DNA of 60,000 nucleotides, from contig NC_088322.1 of assembly GCF_910592395.1 (NCBI RefSeq), positions 13,575,431 to 13,635,430 on the forward strand, given 5' to 3'. The notes beneath the pieces were generated by a model. That model searched no databases. It was not told the origin of the DNA and worked only from the letters and a program-made list of their open reading frames with translations. The position numbers were made by a program, and so were the translations under genes. Origin of the DNA: Lineus longissimus (Eukaryota > Nemertea > Pilidiophora > Heteronemertea > Lineidae). This document shows positions 33,516 through 45,680 of this stretch, piece after piece (positions within the stretch are counted from its first letter, which is position 1; each line of letters starts with the position of its first letter).

Positions 33516-36500
33516 GGCCAAAGGGGTTAAAAATCTCCCTGAATATTCTCTCCTTCAATTGCTTTTGAAAACGAGCCACATCAATTGAGACATGATTATT
33601 TATCACCATCTTAATGACAGGTCATCACATCAAAGCAATTAAATCATTGTCATAAAATTAATCCGTGTGTGGTGATTATCCAAGAAAACTTAGTCAGTTT
33701 GAGATAATGGGACGTAGCGATCTCAGACAGTAGTTTCGGTGAGGGGAAAAAACCCCAACCACTGGCACTTTGCTTGCTGTAGTTTATACTTCGAGTTTCA
33801 TTCAGACATGGTGTTATGAACAGCCTAATTTGTACAAGGAGTGATTTATTTTGGTAACGCCCCTTAATTGAAATTCGAACTGTTGGACAAATGCACTGGT
33901 TTGTCAGGGAAATGTTGTTAAGAAATACTAATGTAAGCTTAGCACGGGACTCAGAAGAGCTGCCAACCCCCCTAGGCAAACTAGACCCACACTGGGCCAC
34001 ACAAAAGAGGAAATTTTAGGAAATAGCATTCTCATGCTTGAACCTGGCATACTATGGTGCAGGTCACTGGTGCAAAGGTTCAGGTCACAATTATGATGTT
34101 TGGGAGGACCGTAGGCCTACTCCTGTTCTGCAACAGTCAAATGAAATTAGTACGCCCAAAAAGAGCCAATGTCAGACTGAACTCGTTATTAGGCCTGACC
34201 CTAATCAGAACATCAGAGACCTTATTGAGATGATACCTATGAGACCTATATTAGAATACATTTCAATTTAAAGAGAACCTAAATTAGATAGGCCCTAAAG
34301 ACCCTAAATTAGAAGAACTAACATGTAGAAGCTGATCGAATCAGATATGATGCGACCTTATAAGTTTATATGTTTTAAAGTTTAGTTTCTAAATACTCTT
34401 GATGAGATTCTTAACAACATGAGACCCTTAACTAGAAGAGACACTACTAGACACGACCATAATTTTAGAAGAGATCATATACAATTACTTTAGACCCATA
34501 TTGGACAATGGGTTACTCATTTGACATGCTATAAGATGGAACCTATAAATCAGGATCAAACCCAAACTAACAAAAATGTGTATCTTTGCAAAACATAATG
34601 CTGAAACATAAAAATATGGGTCAGAATCACAAAATGTGAATCATATTTCCAACCTCTCTCCATCCAGCACAGTCAGTGAAAAGTGCTACTCCATGCTGTC
34701 CTATGTCATTCGTCCTATCACATAGCAATAACACATGGTCAACACACGTAACACTCCAAACCCTCCATGCGAGATCCAATCAAAACAACACTCCAAAGTA
34801 ACGATTCCAAACCTTCCACAATCACATCACAAACTACCCCAGACCAGCCAAATCCTTCACAAGAATAATCTTATCCAACGCCACATGCAACTTTGAATTC
34901 CGATGCTGAAGTTATCCTGAGATGTGCTCACATTGTGCTCATATCGAACACTGACAGAATGCTGTCAAAGGACAGAAAACTCCGAGTACTAGGGGGGCCA
35001 GCTCATAAGGTGCAATTTTCAATTATATCGGTACGTGGGGAACTTCTATGCAGAAGAGTGCTGTGGCCTGGAACGTAGAGCTATCACTCTCTATTAACAC
35101 TTTTCTCAAAGACTGTACTGTTAGGGGGCTATCTCAACAAATTCGCAGGATTGAGATAGACCCCCTGCATTGTGCAAACTAAAGCTTTTTCACAACAATA
35201 TACAAACAAATTAGCACAGTAAGCAGTGTTAATCAGATCAAATTATAGTATCATGAAAGTTCAAGGCTGTCTTTTCTACCATGTATCCAAGTATGAATAA
35301 AACCCGAGATAAATTATGCATCTAAGTACCTCATTTCTAAAGATCTCATCTGTAAACAGAATTTTGCTATTCATTACGCTGAGAGACTCTGAAGAGTCTT
35401 GAGACCGGTTGTAATTTATTTCCTTGCTCCTTGTAAGCTTGCATTGCACTGCACACAATCTCTAATCGAAATCGACACAAATCGCAAGCCATCAACATGA
35501 CGTCATGACCATCAGACAAATTGGTGTCACCAACCCATTGCTTATCCAAACAGAACATGAATGATGGCATCCGCTTCGATATTCAGAAATGATCTTAGAA
35601 GGATGAAACTAGAGTACATGCTACTGAGTACTTCCCTTCCTTCTACTTGAACTTCTAAGGTAAATATACCGTTTGGCTGAATGCTGCTACATGGTTATAT
35701 TGTCAAGTAGCATGGCCTTCAGATTGGAAAAAACTGATGGAGAGGACAGAGAAAGCAGGTGGAGTCATCCCAGTCATAAAATCCTCATAACTTTTGCCGG
35801 TAAGATTTTGTAAGCTCTTGCAGTGGCAATTTGGATTGCTTGTTTGTATCAGATTTCCATTTAAACGAATTTAGATTTTGGGCGTTTTGTTTGTAATATG
35901 ACAAGGAAGAGCTCTGAGTGTCCTTTAATGAAAGTTGTTGGATGCGGCCAAAAGTTGTGATGTTCGCCGAAAGTCCACTTCCTGGCAGCCAACTGTCTTT
36001 TGGATGATTGAGTGGACTTTTCAACATGAAAGGCATAGCGATCTTGTTTGAGATGAAACATATCATCAAAATTGATCAAATGTTGATATTTGTTTGATGA
36101 AATGATCAATAGGAAAGGACAGTATCAAAACTGTTTAGGGTTCGAGGTCTTATTATAAAATATCTTACCACACATCTGAGAAATCTGCATGTCTATAATT
36201 ACTTACCTGAAAAGAAAGAAAAAAGAAAATGTGAGTTGGTATTGCGGACGAGAAACGGGCAAAATTACAAAGTCATGCAGTGGAGGCTCCACATGTTTAC
36301 ATGATCTGAATATTTGATTGAATTACCATAGAAAACAAAGGGCTTATTAAGAATCAAAAGTAGACCATGTTTTTCTCGACACACAGTACCACCTTCAAAG
36401 ACATCAAGCTTGAGCTTCAAACAGCACAGGAGATTGGAGAACCATGAATATGATGCCACCTTTGCAATGAACTTTCCAAGACCTGCAAAGAATCTAAATA

Positions 36501-39419
36501 TTTTGATGAGCACTAAAAACACTCTGAGGTGTCTGATAGCACAAGATATAAGCAAGGTGTACAGGGCTGCCACTCAGAGGTCAAATAGGCAAAGGCGATA
36601 TGTTGTTTCTGTTCAATCAAAATACACATTTTGGAACACCCTGGGAACACCCATTATTACCAGTAATATGATGACATTCCATAATATATGTGGATTTACT
36701 CCGATTCAACTAAAAAAGCACAAAGTAGGTAAGAAACCTTCTAAAGGTCACTAGCAAGAAATGTGTTAACTAGCCATGTTTTCTCCTCTGTTTTGCCAAA
36801 GGAAAGCAAATTGAAATTGTCTGAAACCAGGTCACATCACAGAAACACACCCTGAATAACTATGAGAAGACCCCTAAATGTTGCCTCTCTGCATGACATG
36901 GAGTCCACCGGTTGACCCCTTGGGCCATTCGACGATAATCCACCAAAACCACAAATTGCTTTATTTCTTTGTCTATTATGTTTTTCTCAGGATGATTTGC
37001 CTGAAGATACTAATCAACACAACACAATCAGTTTGAAATCAGTAAAATGCCAGACCACAATGAGTCCAAATTCCTCCTTAAAAAATATGTTTTCAGAAAA
37101 ATGAGTGACCTTTTTAGGTCTTGGGGTCATGTTGGGTCCCTTTTTACAAACATTGTGATTCTGCCTTTAATCTGTTAAACCCCCTCAAGGGTGGTCAAGA
37201 ACCCTGGGGTATGTGACCCTAATCATTTCACCTTTATATTGCCACTGCAGTGCATCTCAACACTGGTTACTGCTGAGCAGTACTGGGACAGTATATCAGA
37301 AATGAATATCTATCAGCACTATTAGCACAATTCAGGCAGAAAAAAACACCAAATTTCTGTGTCTACAGAGATGCAGGGAGGGGGACAAGGGAGGAACTGC
37401 ACCAATTTGACAAACAGTGATGTTCAGACTCCCCCTCCCCCCAAACGAAAAAGTTACACACGACCTTGTCACTCAAAGTTCATTTAATACCAGTTTTAAG
37501 ACTGAGGTACCTTTTTTCGTGTGAAATGCAGCAACAACTAGGCCCTTCATGTGTACACAAAACCCAAAATACTTTCACAGGGTTCGGGGTTTGAAAAGAA
37601 GTCTTTATTGATTGATAAACCTTTGGGGTTCGACTTTATCTCAGTTCAAATTATAAATCTAATTCACGCAATGATCCATACAAAACATGCTTGGAATTTC
37701 ATTCCAAATCAAGTGCCAGTGGTTAATTTTTCATAAATTAAAGCTTGTTGTTCCCTGGGGGACAACATACTTCGCACCAAAGTAAACCAACATTCTATAA
37801 TACGAAATCACAAACATTGAATGGAATTTGGGGACTTTGTGCGGTCAATATTTTCATATTGACAAGATCGAACTTGGATATTGTGCCTAGTGAACTTCAT
37901 ACACAGATGACCGATACTTCAAGCTCCAAGGAGAGATTCTGGTACCCCAACTGACTTTTAATCCATCTAAATGTAAACGTTTTTTAAGTCTCAGGGGTTC
38001 AACAGTTGGGTGAATACAACTCCTTGTCGGAACAAAATTGACCACAGAGCATCTCTGGAACAGAATACTGTGCAAATAGATTCCTCTGAAAGTTGATGAT
38101 GCTGAAGTTGATACAACTATAGCCATCTATTGGAAAGATGCAGCACTGAATCTTTCCTATCCGGAAGCATCCTATTGGTCTGCATATGGCAAGCACTTGC
38201 TGATTATGTACAAGGTTTGGAGAAAGTTGGCAGGACATGTACCGGTTTCAAGTAATAGAAATAGATATGAGAAGACCAAGGCATACATACATATTCATAT
38301 TAACAAAGGAAGACAAGTTCCCCCATATTTCTGTGCAGATTAATCCACAGTCAGTGTCAGATCTCTTCCATGATTGAATGCACACTGCACCTCGCCTTGA
38401 GAAGGTGTCATTTAATACGACTATTCAATGAGATCATTCTCAAGAACAAAGCTAAACCTTTGAAGTTTATCTCATGTCAATAGGTATGACGTTTTTAATT
38501 TGAAAACACTCGAAAATTAGTCAATGATGGCACAGAATTTGAGGCTGTAAACATTGGCCTACCCAATCTGACAGATGACTTTGTACTTCAGTAGGGTATG
38601 CAAACTTTGGAAATGTCATGTGAGATTAGAATGAAGAGGTAAACCACTATAGTTAGAGGCTGAGGATTCGAACTTGGGCCGATGCCAAGATTATACGAGC
38701 CTCCATGAAACCAACCGACACTTTTCTGACAGGATCACTGATTCTTACCACAGGCACCTGCGATGATCATATTATTATTGCAGCAACAAAAAGTAGCTGT
38801 TAGAAGGAATGACCTCTTAAAACCTTGACAGAGGATGTCAATGCTTTTAATTTTCAATTTTGTTGACAAGAACGGTCTTGAAAGGTGGCACACTTACGGA
38901 CCACCAGGTGCAAAATTCACAAATATCGAATTTATCCTTATTAAACCAGTTTCAGCTTTGAGTTTACCATGCATTCAAATACCAATGTTGACCTTGAATT
39001 CATATGCCTATCAAATGTCCTCTGAGTAGATGTTGGCTGACACAGAAATAAAACTCTGTTGTATTCTCATGTCCAATATATGATTTGAACAAGTATTATC
39101 GGTCAAGTTTATCAGAAAAGCACACAGTTCTCAACAGTTAAAGGATAAGTCGCATAAATTTTGCCAACCGTCATTAAGTTTATAGTTGATCAGTTTCTGT
39201 AAAAGTGAGGGTTAGACAGGGATACAACCTACATGTATGTGAACAGAAACAGTTTGTTTAATGTTTAGACACATTTTGTGATGCATGTGAGCATGGAGTT
39301 GTCCTTGGTACAGTAATGCTCTACGCACAGGCAGGCTATGTCCTTAATGCTTCACATCATCTGAGGAGCAGACACACAAAACTCACAACCTCATGTACAG
39401 TTATAACTCAAAGTCATAC
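33516..39419. other. Long segment without a confident gene
   Basis: Frames at 35785-36109 (minus) and 36410-36754 (plus) look hydrophilic but lack a recognised domain or paired splice sites. A short hairpin, AGGGGGCTATCTCAA with TTGAGATAGACCCCCT, lies at 35123-35166. Confidence 0.35.
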
Positions 39420-39494
39420 CTCAGAATAGATCGGCTCATCCCGGAGATCCCCGATCGTACAGTAGTCACCATATTCAATCCCATCATACGCCAT
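39420..39494 (-). CDS. Candidate alternative first coding exon, 25 codons
   Basis: The minus strand reads a Met codon in good context (A at -3, G at +4), then 25 codons ending exactly at the donor GAG|gtatga in phase 0. The peptide begins MAYDGIEYGDYC and ends with GDLRDEPIYSE. It is acidic and has four tyrosines, several in contexts resembling phosphotyrosine sites. No family was recognised. The phase suits direct splicing to the tensin exon at 6892. Without transcript evidence it could start another minus-strand gene. Confidence 0.5.
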
Positions 39495-39987
39495 CTTAAC
39501 CCAAAATCGACGGAAAAAATCATAAATAAAAACACACGCATCGAAAATAGGGCCACCTTATCGCACCAAATAACGTAAACATAGTCCGAACACGAGCTAC
39601 ATATGTAATTAATTCCCAATCTTTCTGTGCCACAAAATCGGAATACTTATACAATCAATCTATTGGCGATGAATGCCTATTTCATAATTAGTTGCAAACA
39701 TCTGTGTCATATATTTTGATAAAAACCGCCATGCGTATTGGGGACAGTTATATGTACATGACGTATATCACTGGGTGGTATTATCTTGTCCTTTAGCCAT
39801 GTAATCAGTTATAAAATAAATATTAGAATATTTATTTTCAGTCTTTATCGGGAGATAACCATCATATGTGAGCTGGGTATAGTTTTATATGAGGTATGTG
39901 AAATCATACCACTGCAGGAGCTCACATTAGCATTTTTTAAACTCTTATTGGCGACACCAGTCACACTGGCTGACCGAACCTATCACC

Positions 39988-40398
39988 TTCGCTGCTTAGA
40001 AACCTACCACAGACTGTGGTAGAAACCTACCACAGTCTGCTCCCACAGTCTGTGGTAGGTTCCTAAGCCTACCACAAACCTACCACAGACTGTGGTAGGC
40101 TTAGAAACTGGTAGAAACCTACCACAGTCTGTGGTAGAAACCAGTTTCTAAGCCTACCACAGTCTGTGGTAGGTTTCTAAGCCTACCACAAACTCACCAC
40201 AGACTGTGGTAGGCTTAGAAACTGGTAGAAACCTACCACAGACTGTGGTAGAAACCAGTTTCTAAGCCTACCACAGTCTGTGGTAGGTTTCTAAGCCTAC
40301 CACAAACCTACCACAGACTGTGGTAGAAACTGCAGACTGTGGTAGGCTTAGAAACTGGTTTGTAGAAACCAGTCTGTGGTAGGTTTCTAAGAAGCGAA
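39988..40398. repeat. Dense palindrome array with outer inverted repeats
   Basis: Many copies of CCTACCACAGACTGTGGTAGG, itself a palindrome, alternate with TTCTAAG/CTTAGAA and AAACTGGT/ACCAGTTT spacers in both orientations. The outer ends pair: TTCGCTGCTTAGAAACCTAC (39988) with its inverse ending GTAGGTTTCTAAGAAGCGAA (40398). It lies about 500 bp upstream of the candidate first exon at 39494 on the minus strand. Confidence 0.95.
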
Positions 40399-41221
40399 CG
40401 TGGGGCTTCACCTCATACGAAGCCTCAATTATTGTTGCTTTTAGGAGAAGTCTTCCCTTCATTTGTAGAGTACCAATAAGATGACCACGCTGCGCATAAT
40501 TAACGCGAAGCAGAAGCGATTTCAATTTTGACTCGACTGTATGATAGTTTGCAACTCATTTCCGAAAAACTATTTTCGAATGAAGAAATCATCTATGAGT
40601 TTTAGTATAGGCCTACATACACATAGGCCACTCGTCAAAAGAGAGAAATCAGTAGGGACACCTACCCACAAGCAGATGAACCACCATGTTGAGGTGTCTG
40701 CGCGGGGAGGTTCCAGCAAGTGACTAGGTTTTGCATGTGGACAATAATATGTGACAAGAATAGATGACACGATATCACATTGGTGTCAATATGTACATTA
40801 TTTATCACAGAATATGGATAAATCACTCAAACTACCAGACCATGACGTAAACATATGCAACAACACATTACACTGCATAATCTGGTAATGATTTGATGAC
40901 TATTTAATGAGGATGTATCGACTTTCACAACAGGGGGATAAGTAAATCAGCAGTTACCCAATAAGATGCTATCTAGTATCAATGCTACTCCTTACTACAC
41001 CAAGAGGCTGGCATAGTAGAAAGCAGCGACAATAGTTCTAAGCAGCAACAACCCCTACTACTACTCAAACTAAACCCCTACTTCAAGAATCCTTGCCTGA
41101 ATTAATGCATCATGATTCTGGCGACTCACCAAGCTCCCCACAGGTAATAGTCGTGATTGATTATGACAGTAACTTATGACAACATCGTTTTTTTACTTCC
41201 TATAGGTTCTACACACAAGCC
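40399..41221. other. No feature seen
   Basis: No gene or repeat is supported between the palindrome array and the 1.6-kb TIR element. Confidence 0.35.
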
Positions 41222-42801
41222 TACCCTCACCGAAAAGCAGTGTGATATCAGTCAGGATTCAGTCAGGTTGCAGTGTTACCTCACATTTTTATGGCAGTGT
41301 TGAAATCAGTGGAAAGCAGTCATAGGGAGTGTTTTTCAGTCACGCAATACCAAAGCATACAGTTATACAGCAATCAAAAATAGAGGTTAGGGAGTCATAA
41401 GCAGTGGTAAGACAGTCAAGATCAGTGGTAAGGCAGTCAAAAGCAGTGCTCATTTAAATATTTAGGCTGACTGATTTCCACTGCTTTTGACACTGAAAAT
41501 GACTCCCCACTATGCATCATGCACAGGGCTGGCAGTGGGGTTCAGTGTTAATTTAAATATTTCGCAGCACACTGAATCCACACTGAAACACCACTGATTT
41601 TGACTGCCATTTCCAAAACCTCTTGGAGGGAGCAGTCATTTTCAGTGTTAATATGAATAATTTATTTAATGGCATGCAGGCACGGATGCCGAGAGAGGTT
41701 GGGGGGACGTGACCCCCCTGTGCTGATGACAACCAAAGAAATTGTTCGAAAAAGCAAAAACTTCTAGCGAACTGTTACTTTTGCTGTCCTATTTTAGACG
41801 GTGTGTTTGCGTCCAATATGGCAGTGATGACGTCATCTGCACAAATAGAGGACATCACCATTGCATGATGACGTGACACAGTAAAAAGATGACAAATTCA
41901 CGTCCTTGACCTACGTCATTGCAAACTTTGTCATAATGACAGTGGTCAGATGGGTTACTAGACAATTGAAACGACACATGGCACATACTGTCAGTGATTT
42001 CAGGGATTGAAGCTAGATCAAATTGATGTCCAAATAAAGTAACTGCACGCGGCCTGTAGAATAATGATCTACTGATTGATGTGTATTGAGCTCCCATGCA
42101 GATAATTTGCAGTGTATGCATACATTACAATTAACACCTATAGGGCCTACAGTAGATACATGAAGATACATGCAGATATCTTGCAGTGTATGCATGCATT
42201 ACAACACCTATAGGGCCTACAGCCTTCTTGATTTGCTGAAAATACAACTTCAGTGTCTGTCTAGATTACCCTTTTTGCATTCATTTGGCTCCTTATGTGT
42301 TCCAATTCAAACTGACTAAAACTCCCCTCTTCTCATATTGAAATTCGGGTAAATATCGAGAAATATGAAGAGCTACCATGATTTCTTGAATGTTTGACTA
42401 TCAAATTCAAACTTACTAGCTTCCTGTCTCAGGAGGTTGCATTATGGGTGATATTTAACACTGAATTTGACTGCAATTACCACTGCTTTACACTGCCATC
42501 AAGTCTTAATCTCACCAGTCATAAAGCAGTGGTTTTCAGTCATGTTGAAAATGCCACGGGTTTCGATCAGAGTTGGAGAAGTGGAAATCAGTGGTCTTTC
42601 AGTCATAGGCAGTGTTTTTGAAATACGTCGTTCATAATGATATGCAAGTGGCAGTGCTTTGCAGTGGTCTTTCAGTCAAAATCAGTGGTTTTAAAACATT
42701 AAGAAAAAATGATATGCCTAAGACAGTCATATGCAGTGGGGGTTTCAGTCAAAAGCAGTGTGATGCAGTCATTTTCAGTGCACTGCCTTTCGGTGAGGGT
42801 A
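41222..42801. mobile_element. 1.58-kb non-autonomous TIR transposon with TA duplication
   Basis: TA, then CCCTCACCGAAAAGCAGTG (41224), ends with CACTGCCTTTCGGTGAGGG (42799) and TA. The terminal inverted repeats match for 19 bp with one difference. Both ends carry dense subterminal words (CAGTG, CAGTCA, AATCAGTGG) in repeated patterns, as expected of transposase-binding arrays. No transposase frame is present. A TA target suggests Tc1/mariner-like chemistry, but the family is not established. Confidence 0.9.
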
Positions 42802-43836
42802 TGCCAGTTTTAGTCAGTAGGTCACATTCTTTTCAGATACCAAGTCCAAATATACAGTCAGAGCCCACTGGTGAGCTGCTTCAGTAATAAATGTATGTCA
42901 CATCAAATTCAAATCTAATCTTCTACAGAGCAACTTCTATGCCCCTCCTTGGGTACCTTTTCTCCTGTTTTCACTTTACCCCAGAAGGTCTTCAATTTCA
43001 ACCTGAGGAGTTCCAGAGTCCACTCTGAAAAGCTTCATGAAAAATTTCAATCTCAAAGTCTACTTACCCAGTGGTAAACTTGATTGGGGTGTCCTCCGAT
43101 GTACAACCCAGTCTGACCCCCTGGGTGCTCCGACACAAGGGGACATGTCTTATCCAGTGCATATAGCACCTGCTCTAGTCCTATGAAACTCATATTCCCA
43201 AGCAAGATCAGTCCATTCTAGCAAGATATTATCCAAGGCAATGTACGAGAGTCCAGGATCGCTGCACTCCTTATGAAAGTTTTAGAGTTCTCTTAATTGT
43301 CAAATAGATTCATCTGCATCAGAAAAAGGAATTGTACACAAGCTGGTGACCACAGTCTAAACTCCAACCATCTGAGAGCATCAAGGAGGTGATCCTTCAA
43401 CGTTTAAGGTGAATAATTATTGCCAACCTTGAAACAAGAGTTACAGATTCCTCAGTTCTAACAATACCACATAACAAAAAAGTTTAATGAGAAGAACTGG
43501 CCAAGAAATTCCTCACAAACTTCAATAAAATGTTGAAATGAAATTAGAGTTGAGAGTCAGAGGTTGTGGGCTGTCAAGAAAATCAAGTTGGTTACATCTA
43601 TAAACATCCACTTTCAAAACAACAAAGTACAGGTAAATAACAGAAACAATACACTTGTATGCTCACGGCGACTCCACAACTTTGGAAATGTGAAACTCAC
43701 TTGCTTCAAGAAGATTGCACTGTCGAATAGGGTACTAAATCAACAAAATAATCACTGGCTATTGCAGAGTCAATAACCGAGCTACAACGAGGTCATATTA
43801 TAGTTTATGACAGCCACATACCACTCACTGCAACAA
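42802..43836. other. No feature seen
   Basis: No supported gene or repeat. Confidence 0.35.
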
Positions 43837-44655
43837 GCAGATACAGACCCAGTGAGGCCTAACCCAGTTGATGACATCAACAACATACTCATGGAAACAA
43901 CCAGATACAGATCTAACGAGGTCAAACTCAGTGCCTGACATCAGCAACACACTCACTGCAACAACCAGATACAGATCTAATGAGTTCAAACTCAGTGCCT
44001 GACATCAACAACATACTCATGGAAACAACCAGATACAGATCTAATGAGTTCAAACTCAGTTCCTGACATCAACAACATACTCACTGCAACAACCAGATAC
44101 AGATCTAATGAGGTCAAACTCAGTTCCTGACATCAGCAACATACTCATGGAAACAACCAGATACAGATCTAATGAGTTCAAACTCAGTTCCTGACATCAG
44201 CAACATACTCACTGCAACAACCAGATACAAATCTAATGAGTTCAAACTCAGTTCCTGACATCAACAACATACTCATGGAAACAACCAGATACAGATCTAA
44301 TGAGTTCAAACTCAGTTCATGACATCAGCAACATACTCACTGCAACAACCAGATACAGATCTAATGAGTTCAAACTCAGTTCATGACATCAGCAACATAC
44401 TCATGGAAACAACCAGATACAGATCTAATGAGTTCAAACTCAGTTCATGACAACAGCAACATACTCATGGAAACAACCAGATACAGATCTAATGAGGTCA
44501 AACTCAGTTCCTGACAACAGCAACATACTCATGGAAACAACCAGATACAGATCTAATGAGGTCAAACTCAGTTCCTGACATCAGCAACATACTCATGGAA
44601 ACAACCAGATACAGATCAACCAGGTACAGAGACCAGAGTCAGTTCATGACATCAA
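43837..44655. repeat. 64-bp satellite with partial 128-bp higher-order structure
   Basis: CCAGATACAGATCTAATGAG recurs every 64 bp (43901, 43965, 44029, 44093, 44157 and on), about 13 copies in all. Two unit types, ACTCACTGCAACAACC and ACTCATGGAAACAACC, alternate in the first part, giving a 128-bp higher-order unit. The last copies are all of the second type. Confidence 0.95.
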
Positions 44656-45680
44656 CTATTAACACCCACTTCGAGATTTCGAGCAGCCAATGCCTTTAGC
44701 ATATCTGCAACCTTGCAACATTGCAACCTACAACACAAAGCCATGCACCTTGAAAGATGAGAAACTATCCTGGTGAAATAGACCAACTGTATCCAGAAAC
44801 TTCAGAAAGATAATCCTCACTGCGTCTCAGAGATTCCAAAGCCAACAATCCAGCTTGTTCCACAAGAAGAGTTGAGGAGCACAATTTTGTTTGGTGACGT
44901 CTCACGGGCTCGAACCACCATTTCATTCCTGTATACAACCTGAATCCTAAGCAACTGACACACAACACTTTTGAAGAAATCGAGCGAAGAGATTGGAGAA
45001 GAAGAATTGAAACTTAATCCAAGAGGAAAAAGAGAGTAGAGTTGAGATGTACAGGAATGAAGCATACATACATGTAGATGTACATGTACTCCCAAGAAAG
45101 TCAAAGCTAAGGTGTCAGAATGATATTGAGTGACAGGAACCAGCTTGCAGCACCAGTGCACCCTTGCTATCCCTCGGCCCACGTACCAATAGACCTACCT
45201 CGAAACGAAGGTAGTATGATGAGCCTAATTGTATTCGCAGAGTAGCCTCCTTTAGCCTGACACAGATATTTCTATCTGGGCTTCGGATTGTTTTCATCTG
45301 TTGGTGCTTGTTGTGTTTATGTACCTTTCGTCCCATGCCAACTTGACCAAACATTTAGTGCAACTGTACACTGAAACTATGCAACGAAGTACAGCGATAT
45401 CAGCCAGCGTTAAATGGAATGACCCATACCTTTCCTCTCATGTCAACTTCACCTGAACTTCCAGTGCAACATACACCAAAAACGTCCAACAAAGGTACAG
45501 GCGTTCTGACCCAACGAATGATGGAATCCGAGGAAAGCGTTTTGCTGTACTACCTGCTCAACTGAGAGAAATTAATCCAGAAACACTCGGCAAGTAAATC
45601 ATCAGTACAATGGTAAATCATTCAGGTGGTTGCAGTCGTGAAATAATAACGTCTATATCTGCAGAGAAACACGATCGCGA
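44656..45680. other. Sequence around the weak exon candidate
   Basis: Apart from the 45199-45354 candidate, no feature is supported. A 121-codon minus-strand frame (44817-45182) lies next to it but has no recognised product. Confidence 0.3.
45199..45354 (-). CDS. Weak candidate first exon, 52 codons
   Basis: The minus-strand frame from the Met at 45354 runs 52 codons to GAG|gtaggt and again leaves phase 0. The peptide is basic and starts MFGQVGMGRKVHKHNKHQQ, ending SSYYLRFE. A second Met (codon 7) has the better start context. No homology was recognised and the frame stays open past the donor, so this may be chance. It is listed because the donor and phase match the other candidates. Confidence 0.22.

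Noticed and set aside
36410-36754. 114-codon plus-strand basic frame
   Set aside because: No domain; the antisense frame is open as well, which points to chance composition.
38641-38720. Possible tRNA gene or SINE on the minus strand (B box AGTTCGAATCCTC)
   Set aside because: No A box at proper spacing and no cloverleaf could be built.
43837-44655. CRISPR-like array
   Set aside because: There are no unique spacers; the whole 64-bp unit repeats, and the DNA is animal.
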